Under the pieces are notes generated by a model, which was given only the letters and a program-made list of their open reading frames with translations, was not told where the DNA came from and made no database searches. A stretch of DNA of 39,385 nucleotides from Nymphaea colorata (lineage: Eukaryota > Streptophyta > Magnoliopsida > Nymphaeales > Nymphaeaceae). The position numbers and the translations under genes were made by a program. Location: the NCBI RefSeq assembly GCF_008831285.2, contig NW_022205156.1:1-39385 (forward strand), given 5' to 3'. Positions 20,257-29,606 of the stretch are shown piece by piece (position 1 is the stretch's first letter; each line of letters starts with the position of its first letter).

Positions 20257-20881
20257 GCTGGTTTTGAGATATTATAACAAAGGATAAAATGCTTTGGACT
20301 TATAGATTGTAATAAAACGCTATCGGCTTTGAACCGTAGGCTTTCGCTTTTCCCTCGAAGAGGCATCCCTTCGCCCTCCCTTGAAACAGTGTTCTTTACT
20401 TTTTTGCTTATGGAAGATTATGGGAGCGAGTGACTTCCATTTTCGTGTAAAGAGTAAGTGCATCGGTGAGTCCATCGAATGGAAACGACAAAAGAGGGCG
20501 TTCCGAGAAAAATGGGCAAACATATACGGGAATTAATTATTACGGGATTTGGTACGATGGCATGCCGAGTTCGTTAACTTTTCCTTGGAAGAGAGCCAGA
20601 GTCTCGCCTAAGCTCAAAGAATCAGGCGGCTCTCGTCAACTGTCGCATAGAGGGCAAGCCACGCAAAGCTAGAAGAAAAAAAAAGAATATTTTTTCAGCA
20701 TTGTTATATGTTTAGAAAGCAAATTATAGATTAGCGAAATCCATACGCAATCAGCAGGCATCCGAAACCCCATTTTTCGTGGTCCTAGGCCACGAGAACC
20801 CCACAACCATCGTTTTTGTTTCAACTTTTCTACTCAAATCCTGGCACCCAAACTTGGACTGTTTTGCGATTATTTATATTT

Positions 20882-22378
20882 ATGATCAAAAACTTGTTTC
20901 GACGAAACTTCAGCTCAACCGCCGACGTCCTATCGACCAAAAATCTCAAAAAGTTCGGATGCAAGGACTATCCGCAGGCCCTCAACTACTCCCGTCCCTT
21001 CCGTACGCTTCCCCTGACCTCAGACGTCTCCAGGACCAGCAACGGCATCACGGTCGCCACCTAAAAGATGCATTCCCACATCGCCAGGTACCGCCGCCTA
21101 ACTCAGCATCTCCGTCTTCATCAAGTGCGGAGCCGCAACGAGACCGAGGAGACTTCCGGCGTCGCCCACTTCCTCGAGCATCTGCACTTCAAGGGCACCA
21201 AGGTGCGGACGCGGACGAGCATGGAGCTGGAAGTCGAGAGCATCGGCGGCAACCTTAACGCCTACACTTCGCGCGAGAACACCTCTACATGATGACCGTC
21301 TTCCGCAAGGACATCCGCCAGGCCGTGGAGATCGTCGGTGACATGCTCACCAACTCCCTCTACCGCCGCCAGGACGTTGAAAACGAAAGGAGCACCATCC
21401 ACCGGTAGCTGCTCGAAACTCGTAAAAGTCAGCCGCTCGAGACGACCATATAGATTGCGCACAGGGGCATCTTCAAGGATCAGCAAATCGGACTCCCTAT
21501 CCTCGGGACATAGCCAACATGGAGACCATTAGCAGGGAGATGATCGAGCAATACCATAATGAGAACTACGTGGGCGAAAACATCATCGTGGTGGCTGAGG
21601 GGGATATCAACCATGACGAGCTTGTCGACGCGTGGAGCAAAACTTTAGAGTCCCATAAAAAAGCGAACGTAAAGTAGACCTCGTGAAGCCCAAGTTCTGT
21701 CCTGGCTATCATTCCTCCAATCATCTCTCACAGAAAAGGTCAACATGGTGATGGTCCATGAGGCCCCTTCTTTCTTCGAAAACCAGTTCTTCACTATCTT
21801 CTTCTTCAAGAATGGTGGCAGACAGGCCGTCTAATCCCTTCGAGCTATAGATTATGAAGAGTATTAAACTTACTATCAAGATTCCAACAGTTTCAAATAT
21901 CAGAAATTTTTGTCAAAATATCAGTTTATCCACGAGCAGAAAGGCTTTTACAGTTCCTACTGGGACGCTGGACTCTACGGTAACTACTTCGTCATCGAGC
22001 CTGACAAGTTTTCCGACGTGGTGAAACTGAACATTGAAGCCTACGCTCGTAGCATTTTTATAATACAGACTACGCAAACAAAATCTCAGACGAGTAGCTT
22101 GAGAGAGCCAAGAGAAAGGTCTACAACGAGATCATGCATCATTAGACCAAAACGATTTGTCTCAATCGGCTGCCAACAACCTCATGTATTATAATCGCCG
22201 AGTCCATACCAAAGAGCTTGCGGAAAGAGTAGCCTGCGTGACAGCTTAAGACTTGAAAAAGGCATCTGCCAAGATCTACAAGGACACCAATGTAAGCTAT
22301 GTTTTCTATATAGAACTTCCATGTCTGTTTATGGGGTACGATTCCCAAGAAGTTATTGGGTTGATGTTTAGAGGTTGA
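20882..22378 (+). CDS. Mitochondrial processing peptidase beta subunit-like M16 protease
   Basis: A zinc protease of about 490 aa that cleaves presequences from imported mitochondrial proteins. The start [15 protein letters not shown] is itself an Arg/Ser-rich presequence. The core has NGITVAT-E-K (TAA = Glu), SVFIKCGSRNETEE, the HxxEH motif [23 protein letters not shown] and a NERSTIHR-x-LLE segment. The TAG in the latter is exactly 76 residues after the second His, the position of the third zinc ligand Glu. The C-terminal half has [14 protein letters not shown] and [16 protein letters not shown] (TAA = Glu). The intron is 21088-21106 (19 nt). Single missing bases are needed near 21127, 21285, 21508, 21660, 21733 and 22150. 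The second and third could be real lesions, but copy 1 has the intact reading at the first two. Confidence 0.88.
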
Positions 22379-22456
22379 TTTAATTCTATCGTGGATAATG
22401 TCGAATAAGGCTTAATCTAGCAGGTATTTACTACTGTGTTATATTATTTGATTGCT

Positions 22457-23035
22457 ATGGGCATGTGCTTTTCCGACGACAAGTCCAGCTCCGGGATAAA
22501 GAAAGCGACTAAGGATCATCGGTCGATTAAAGATTTTAAGCCGTCTGAGTTGATTATAGATATTAATCCGTAAAATATACAGGAAACGCAAGCAGAGGTG
22601 CTCTCACCATGTCCCACCATCATCTCCCTTCCCTCCGAAGTGCAATCGCAATCGAAAATTAGGAGCATGATCAGCTTGTAAGAGGCACTCATGAACGAAA
22701 ACACCGAAATTGAAGAGAACGAAGAGATAAGTCATATCAGGTCGTGGATGGAATCCCACAATGCCGCAAACTCCCTGATGAAGATGACCAAAAGTAAAAT
22801 TCAACCCTCTTACAAGGAGCAAGGCTCTAAATAGTCGACTAAGAGCATGATAAATAGGCTTGAAAACTGTGACAATATGAGCGCATCTCTTCGAGTCAAT
22901 AAGCGTACGTCGAGCATTGTCTTTTCTAGCGTTTATTTAGATATTTAGTTTGTGCTTCCCAAAGGCAGAGCCGGCCCTTTGGTCGTTCCTTTCATCTGCT
23001 ATTAGAAATACTCGACAAAAAAACCCCAATAATGA
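22457..23035 (+). CDS. MG-C acylated acidic protein, paralogue 1
   Basis: An uninterrupted 192-codon frame with seven TAR codons. The N-terminus MGMCFSDDKSSSG has Gly2 for myristoylation and Cys4 for palmitoylation, so the protein is probably held at a membrane. A Ser/Asp-rich linker follows, then the blocks SMISLEEALM, EEISHIRSWMESHNAANSLM and a C-terminal LDIEFVLPKGRAGPLVVPF. The gene at 23331 has all of these blocks in the same order. I recognise no known domain. A calcineurin B-like or flagellar acyl-switch role could be imagined from the N-terminus only. The start is fixed by the paralogue. It lies 78 bp after the peptidase stop. Confidence 0.7.
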
Positions 23036-23330
23036 TAATAGACTACCCAATTTTATATCATATAAGTAAACTATATTCGACTTCAAGTGAAAGATGGCCC
23101 AAAAATGCTTCCCTTTATTTTTGGAAAGCAGGGATCAATGCATTAGCCCGCCTGCTATATCTTTTGAAGGAGGAACAAATTGTCATCCTGGAATATTTTT
23201 CAGATTTGGCCCTTTGTCTAAATTTACATTAGAAACCCATTGTTTACGGTCGAATTAGTCTATTTGGTTTTGGGTGTTAAATTTGAATAATATTGAATGA
23301 GATCGTGTTATTTTTTTATTTAGAGAAGAA

Positions 23331-24135
23331 ATGGGAACATGTTTTACTGATTCAAAACCAGATGAAGGAAAAGATAAAACAACTAAACCAAAGACTAGTA
23401 AACGCAATCCAAATGCCACTGGATCTAACATCGAGTTAAATCCATAGATTTTCCAAGAAAACTCCCCAAAACCAGAATCGCCTTTTCTCCATTCTAACTT
23501 TAACTCCACTATCTAGACAGAATCAAGACCGAAGAGCATAATCAGTCTGGAAGATGCACTGCTCAAATCAAATATCGACGTAACCGATGATGAGGAAATC
23601 CAAGATTTATAGTCATGGATTGAGTCTCACAATACCACCTCTTCCATCATCAAGATCCCGCAAAACAAGCGAAAAACCGAGCAAAATGCCTAAACCTCGG
23701 CAAACGTGAAATCCAAAGTGGTCAGCTAGATAGAATGTGCTAAAATATGAAAGGAGCCTTGTAGACGGATCGGCATGTGGCCAAGATGCTAATACAAACG
23801 ATAACCTGGATATCTAGTTCATGCTTCCACGCAGTAGAGCAGGGCCATTAGTTATACCCTATATCAACTATGAAATTACGGTACAAGATGACCAATCAAA
23901 TGATCAAAAGATAGACTAATCATATCATATCTAACCTCCATATATAATTTAAATAAGTCTTGAAGAATTGCCCAGGATTAAAAATCAGGAACGAAAAGGG
24001 GAGGATGGCTTATCATGTTTAAACTTATCTAAATTATCATATGAAGACGCTTTATGCCTTTCAAGATATATTATACTATAGATTTATGCAGCAAGGCTAA
24101 ACTCAATATTTTTGCTTCATCTCGATAAGCAATGA
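23331..24135 (+). CDS. MG-C acylated acidic protein, paralogue 2
   Basis: A paralogue of the preceding gene. It starts MGTCFTDSKPDEGKDK, again with Gly2 and Cys4, then has SIISLEDALLKSN, EEIQDL-E-SWIESHNTTSSI and LDI-E-FMLPRSRAGPLVIPYI. Both copies encode LDIEF with TAG for Glu. Frame changes near 23715 and 23800 are needed to join the middle to the C-terminal block. The frame stays open to the TGA at 24133, about 75 codons beyond where paralogue 1 stops, so part of the tail may be untranslated or the true stop was lost. The pair is a local tandem duplication, older than the 3.4-kb one. Confidence 0.6.
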
Positions 24136-24142
24136 TATCAGC

Positions 24143-25137
24143 ATGATAATCGAATGGGTGATGGTCGTCTTCTCGGTCGCTCTCATCGCAGACGCCATTC
24201 GAAAGTTTTGCAAAATGCGAGGATCTCACAACACACATGTCACCAAGATATACGTCCTCGTTTTGATGTGGTGGGGAAGTAAATAAAAAAATATGCAGCT
24301 TTTGTAGGCGGCAGCCTCTATGCGATCGGCCTTTACTTTTTCACGATCAAGGATAACGATGAGAAAATGAGCGACCTTACCAAATATAAATTTTTAATTG
24401 ACTGGGCTAATGCCTTCATCATTCAATCCATCCTGCTGCTGGTTCCCTATCATTGGTAAGGTTTGACTGATTTAGGGGAAAACAGATAAGTGATCTTTTT
24501 TCGCATGTGTAAAGAGGCAGTTAGGTGGCGATATAGGAGCCTTATCCATACAGTGGAATGAAAAAAAGATGTACCTAACGCTCAAATACTATATCTATGT
24601 AAGATTTAGCTACTTAGTTTAGGTTCGTCTACTTGGGGCTACCTGCTACGTTCATCCTTTTTAGAGAATTGGATATAACCTTGCTGATCTTCAAAGTGTA
24701 AATCCTTGCGAATTAGAATGCTTGGAGCTCTCTGCTGGACTGTGTCTTTATCACCTTGTCCCTACTTGTCGGTATGATATCACTTAAAACTACCAAATAG
24801 CTGAAGTAACAAATCGATGAAGATGAAGCAAAGCGGGTACTTTTATCGTAAAGAAGATGTTCAATCAATATTTGATGATAATCTTGGCAAATACCATCAG
24901 GTTTGGCTTTGATTGTTCTACGTGTTTAGCAATGTGTTCAGCGATGTATCGTCAGTCTCGGATACTTGTCCAAGTGACGAATAGTCAGACAATTTGGGAG
25001 TATAGCTTATCGTTAACATTTGCACCAGTTTGCTCTCTCACTTCTTGCCCATTTTCATCATTCTGAGGATTTACAACTTGGAGGAAAAGCCTGAAGAAAT
25101 GTGTAAGAGCCTAATCATCACCACTTCTGATTCTTGA
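24143..25137 (+). CDS. Multi-TM protein, unknown
   Basis: A membrane protein of about 310 aa with at least six hydrophobic segments, among them EWVMVVFSVALIADAI, IYVLVLMWWGTFVGGSLYAI, FLIDWANAFIIQSILLLVP, VYLGLPATFILFREL, LLDCVFITLSLLV and LLSHFLPIFIILRIY. Introns lie at 24279-24298 (20 nt), 24456-24475 (20 nt) and 24599-24617 (19 nt). An acidic loop (KELKEQIDEDEAKRG) precedes the last part. One missing base is needed near 24838, and the stretch near 24525 also changes frame. A TGA at 24910-24912 lies in frame (QVWL-x-LFYVF) with convincing sequence on both sides; a TGG-to-TGA error is the simplest reading. The seven-TM-like layout might be a receptor or transporter. No family is claimed. Confidence 0.6.
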
Positions 25138-25256
25138 AGCCTTTGATATGTATGTTACTTATTCATACAAGCCAACATCCAATAAAGCAAGAGCGTCCCA
25201 AATACGTAATCAACTTGCCATGGAGAGGTAGTATAGTGAGTGGTAAAGTAGTGAGT

Positions 25257-25604
25257 TCAAATATCACGAAAGATGTTATGAGTATTTCGATTCTTTTTGT
25301 GCATTTTGGTTTCGGTTTTGCTGTATTCTTCGTTGTTGAGTTCTTCTTCGATCATCTTTTGGGAGCGTTGATACCTTTCCTTGTCGATTTCGTCCTCTCT
25401 CATGAGGTGCATGGTGAGTTCATATTCTTCGCGGCAACTAAACATGCTCATCAGTGTAATCTCAGCCTCCTAGGCCTCTTCAGTCATTCCTTCTCGTTGC
25501 GCTTCCAAGAACTTTTGCCGAACAGTTTCGAAGTATTTCCTTTTTTCTTCTGAGACAATTTCTCGATAGATTTTGTCTCTCCTTTTTCTTGCACTTTCAA
25601 ACAT
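25257..25604 (-). CDS. 115-aa coiled-coil protein, paralogue 1
   Basis: An exact 115-codon frame with one TAG. It is almost wholly charged and helical: MFESARKRRDKIYREI, KYFETVRQKFLEAQREGMTE, SMFSCREEYELTMHLM, QKMIEEELNNEEY. Its neighbour at 25655 has the same length and aligns throughout. A long coiled coil is likely, with a single conserved SMF..xEEY hinge. Function unknown. Confidence 0.7.
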
Positions 25605-25654
25605 GAAATTATTAATTAATGCGCCATTATTTATCATCAAAGCAGAATTAACTA

Positions 25655-26002
25655 TCACATTTCATTAAAACTTTCCTAATACATTATCTTCTTTCTCTCC
25701 AACTCCCTATCCATCTCCATTTGGCAAAAATTCACAGAGTCTTCCTCTACCTCCTCCATGCAATCCATGTATCTGCTCTTCTCCTGCTCGTACTCGTTGT
25801 AAAGAGAGAGGATGTGTTGGTATTCTTCGTAGGTGGTGAACATGCTCCTCAGTTCTTCCTCGGCCTCGCGCTCCTACTCCTCTATCTGGTTGCGTTGGGC
25901 CTCCAGCATGCGCTTGCGGACCGATTCGAAGTACTTTTGCTTCTCGGCTGAAGCCACTGCGCGGTGGATTTAGTCTCTCTTCTTTTGAGCGCTTCCAATC
26001 AT
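25655..26002 (-). CDS. 115-aa coiled-coil protein, paralogue 2
   Basis: Exactly 348 bp, like paralogue 1, with three TAR codons. It starts MIGSAQKKRD-E-IHRAVAS, continues KYFESVRKRMLEAQRNQIEE, has SMFTTYEEYQHILSLY and ends ...LERKKIMYEESFNEM. Where paralogue 1 has coding Lys or Glu, TAR here sits at comparable acidic heptad positions, fitting a Glu reading. The GC content is higher than in paralogue 1. The two genes are head-to-tail with 50 bp between them. Confidence 0.75.
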
Positions 26003-26413
26003 TGTCAAATATGAATTATAAATCCACATTTTGTAGAAATTGAACATAAACTCCCTACTATGATATTATGAATAAGTTTCTGAAGCTTAATTGAAAAAAG
26101 GTGGCTGATTGAAGGTTTTCTTCTTGATGCTTTGAAATTTCTCAGCTTTTTACTGTCCTTTTATGAAAGTATTTAGAGCATAGACGAGCTCTTTAGATAA
26201 GTATACGAAAAGTAAATAATAAAATTATCAATAAGCGCTGGCTAATCATCAAAAGAATGTAAAAAGAGTCTATTCTTAAAGTAAACTAATCTTTTTATAT
26301 AAGGTAAGTAAAGATATATAAGGGATAATGATGAGCAAATACAAATATAAAGGTGTCACTATTCGAAGGCCTGGACGGCCATGGTGAGCTAAAGACTCAT
26401 TTTGGCGTCTAAA
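26003..26413. other. Intergenic, no gene seen
   Basis: AT-rich stretch between the sestrin stop and the start of the coiled-coil pair. It likely carries the pair's promoter. Confidence 0.4.
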
Positions 26414-28057
26414 TCACATCAAATGTACTGCTATGAGAATGGCAAGGTGTCCAAGATCGAAGCACTCCACCTGACCAGTCTCGTGGTTGGTCTCGCGTAT
26501 GACCTGACGGTTGATGTGCAGGGGAGAGTGCGTGAGCAGGCGGATGTAGAACTTAAGACTCATCGGCAGCTGGGCCGCCACGTTGTTCTTATAGTCGTAC
26601 TCGTGGTGTGTGTACCCACACAAGTTCTCAGAGTAGTAGCGCACTGCTTTCCTGAACTCCTTCGTCTTGCTGTTTTTTTCGTTACCGAAACTTTATGAAT
26701 GCAAATGTACTTTCCGCGTGTCATAATTTCGCTGTACTCGATGAGTCCCTCGATCTTGTCAGCAGCTGCCTGCGTGAAGTTGTGCAGGATGGGATAGGCC
26801 ATGAACTTATAGTTAAACTCCTGCGTTATGCATTCGATACCGAGTAGTCGACGACATTGTTCTTGAGCTCTCCACGTTTTTCGACGAGCTGGAAGGGCGG
26901 AAGAAGTTGGGGGAGCAGTTTATTGATGTCCTTGTAAAGCTCCTGCTTGGTAAGTTAATTGCCTATTTCCTTCATATAGGTATCGATGGATTCTGTTTTT
27001 CGTGTGGCTTTCTTTAGAGTTTTTTTGTTCATGAGAATCTCTTCCTTGAATTCGCTGATCTTCTCGCCTTGCCGTTCCTCTTCATCTTCAATCTCCCTGA
27101 GAACAGGGATCATCACTGCCAGTTTTTCGCGGGACTGCGTTTGAGACTCGTGCTCTAATGCATCCCAGGCATTTTTCAGGTCTTGAATCTTGGATAAGTT
27201 CACCATTGACAAGATAGAGTGGTCTTCAGCCTGCAGGCCTATTCCCAAGGCAATTGTCGACATCTCGTGCCCAAAGGCTAGGATCTGAATGCATAAGGCC
27301 AATTAATTTTTGCTCCAGTGGTAGACTCCGTTTTCTAGGATCTCCTCTATCATCTCAGGAGTGATTTCCCAGGGCGCTCTTGCCATGTATCGATTCAAAT
27401 TTAATATGAATTTGTACTTCTGGGGATACTTGCCTTCCTCTACCCATTCCATCAATCCTCCCTCTTTCAGGAAGCGTTTTATCATCCTGGCCATCACATA
27501 CACAGATCCTAGTTCTGCTGCGGCCACGATGGCGAGAAAGTATGCAATTTTACTATCGATTTTATCGCTTTCGAAGAGTTGTTTTTCTACCATCATATGT
27601 TTCTCGAGGTAGGTAGGGAAGAAGAGGAGAAAGCGTTCGTAGTTGGGTATATATCCATACTTTTCGAATATCTTATTGAGCAGGTCGTTGAAGTTTTTAG
27701 GTATGGGGGGTATGTGTAGATGATTGAAGTTTCCCTCCTTGCCGGGGTTGTTCTTGGAGTATTGCTGCAGATCAACAAAAGCCTAATTGTTATAAAAATT
27801 TGAGATCCTGGGCTCGGTCAGTTAAGGATGCTGCGTGAGCCTGAAGCCGTTGTAGGCCTCGGTGAGCTACTTGATATGGCAACGGTAGCAGTAATTGGTG
27901 AGCTCAAAAGCATGGAGCGACTTGTTGTAGTGCTACTTGAGGATGACCAGCGAGGCGGCCAGGTTTTGAGTATTAGTCTTGGGGAAGAGGTTGGACAGAT
28001 CGTCCTAACTTTATGAGCTTATTTATTAGGAATGCTTACGCATCGATAAAAGGTGCA
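26414..28057 (-). CDS. Sestrin
   Basis: A sestrin-type protein of about 540 aa; sestrins signal amino-acid and stress state to TORC1 through GATOR2. The start MHLLSMRKHSEEISS leads to a helical N-terminus. The most diagnostic stretch is IAYFLAIVAAAELGSVYVMA with RYMARAPWEITPEMIEEIL and HWSKN-E-LALCIQILAFGHE, parallel to the sestrin HYLAIMAAARHQCSYL...RPWLITKEHI...HSWSLAELVHAVVLL. TAA encodes the conserved Glu there. The C-terminal half has FNYKFMAYPILHNF, AVRYYSENLCGY and THHEYDYKNNV with the family's YDYG-like site, then LPMSLKFYIRLLTHSP. The redox Cys of the N-terminal alkylhydroperoxidase-like domain is absent (Gly/Ser instead). Two missing bases are assumed (near 26850 and 26690, the latter in an A run). 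The C-terminal end is uncertain. Confidence 0.82.
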
Positions 28058-28229
28058 TAATCCTTTTCTTTTATAATTTATATCGAATCTTAAATTTAAA
28101 TTCGGGACAAATGCTAAAAAAATCATGCACGTTTTAGCATCAGATATATTTAATAGTGAATAGAATAAATTAAAGTTTGATTTATTAATAAAAATAAAAT
28201 TGATAATAGCGTAAGAGTTTCCAAAGCCG

Positions 28230-28886
28230 ATGTAGATCGCTTCCCATAGATAATAGAACCCATTTCATAAAAAAAAGATCATAAAAATTAGCGAAAAACT
28301 CAATGAGAAGAATGATGCGTTGAACCGGGTTGACTACAAGGGCATCACCCTCCGGGAGTATTTCAGGCTATGCGAGGAAACCATCACCTACGATCATATG
28401 CAATCGATAGAGGAGGAGGAGTGCTCCAACAAAGGCGACGAGAAGCAGACTCCGGAATTCGGGCTGAAGTAGGCCAAGGAAAAAAATCGAGAAAAGTTAA
28501 AAACTGAAATTAACGAAGATAAGAAAACTTTCCACCTGCACATCCCGAGCAGGAAAATGGGAGAATGCAATTAGAACTAGCACCGCTCATTCAATAAGAT
28601 CAATATTTCGATGGAGGAGGCCAATATCCTCGCCACCTGCAAAAAAGAAAAAAAGCAACAATCTAAGAGTAAAAGAGTAGCCACATTTCCTGCCAAAATA
28701 TCAGGAGAGGATTTTAATAAAACAAGCTCAGGTTCATTCTACTATATAAACTAAAAAAAGGATAAATTCTTATAGAAGATCCGTGCAGAAAAGGATCGAA
28801 TAAACTCTATGAAGCTTAACGAGGCAATGCTTGTGACAAAGTATGCAGCGAAGTTTAAGATAAATGCCCGGGAGATAATGAAATGA
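28230..28886 (+). CDS. Hydrophilic protein, unknown
   Basis: An unbroken 218-codon frame that is invisible under the standard code because it contains nine TAR codons. It starts M-E-IASHREENPFHKKK and includes DYKGITLREYFRLCEETITY, a Lys/Glu-rich middle, HRSFNKINISMEEANILATC and a basic C-terminus KLNEAMLVTKYAAKFKINAR before TGA at 28884. No domain is recognised. The composition suggests a coiled-coil or cytoskeletal linker. It is divergent from sestrin with 172 bp between starts. The continuous frame with coding-like third-position variety is the main support. Confidence 0.65.
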
Positions 28887-29130
28887 TCAATTCAATTTTT
28901 GTATAGCTTCCATGACCTCCAAATGGATTATTCCCTTTATTGCTAAAATAATCAATAGCCAATTTATTAATCCATCTGATATAATTTATAAGCCCTATCT
29001 TGCCAGGAAAGGATATTAAAATAAAAAGAAAATGAGAAAAATCACCTTCGTGAGGGATCTGATTGCCCATTCATGAAAACAAGTGAATGATTGATGGTTC
29101 GGCGAAAATCAGTTGGTTTTTCTATAAAAA

Positions 29131-29388
29131 TCATACTATTTTAAAGGCCCTTTGGACGTTATTAATTCTCGGATTCAGCTAATGGCCGATAATTATAATG
29201 TTCTCAATCCTAGGTGGCGATTTGTCATCACTTTTCTCATAATTTGAGTATTAAATTTGGGGCAATGGGCCATCACTAAAAGATTTTCTATGCTGTTCCG
29301 CGGACATCTTTTGAAGATCGTCAATTTTTCGGGCTCTAGTGTTATCCAGTTCCTCTATTTTCCTCCTAAACTATAAGAATTAATCCAT
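29131..29388 (-). CDS. Small hydrophilic protein, unknown
   Basis: An exact 85-codon frame with six TAR codons. It starts MD-E-FL-E-FRRKIEELDNT, has RARKIDDLQKMSAEQHRKSF, then a looser part (DGPLPQIEYSNYEKSDDKSP) and a short hydrophobic patch ENIIIIGHELNP before TGA at 29131. The first half is helical or coiled coil. Antisense and alternative frames here look less protein-like. Confidence 0.5.
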
Positions 29389-29606
29389 AATTTTTGTAGA
29401 AGATAATAAAAAATGATCGATCTATTTAGTGGTGATCCTCCGCTTGCTTTTATTGTGAAAGTTTTAAGGATTCTCAAAGGAGTAGGAGGGTTATGAGTAG
29501 GGGAAGGAGTTAGTGTTTGCGTACATAGGAGAGAATTGATGAAATTTATTGAAATGAGAATTAGAAGAAATATAATAAGCAAGTTTAATTTGCATAGGAT
29601 AAAAAA

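Larger units (their letters stand above)
17910..21331. repeat. Tandem duplication, copy 2
   Basis: The second copy of the unit described at 14361-17787, holding A' (18705), B' (19899) and the start of the full peptidase gene. Differences from copy 1 include a 4-T instead of 5-T run near 18163, altered bases near 19440 (TTGGTGTAAGATCC against CTGGCTAGATCC), and single-base deletions near 19735, 19873, 20085 and 20665. Confidence 0.95.

Noticed and set aside
23032-23310. Plus-strand frame MIIDYPILYHI of about 79 codons
   Set aside because: It overlaps the last codons of the MG-C gene and has no similarity to anything. It is probably untranslated sequence kept open by the rarity of TGA.
29389-29582. 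Signal-peptide-like frame MLIIFLLILISIN on the minus strand
   Set aside because: It sits in AT-rich intergenic sequence upstream of the 85-aa gene and continues in a less protein-like register through it.
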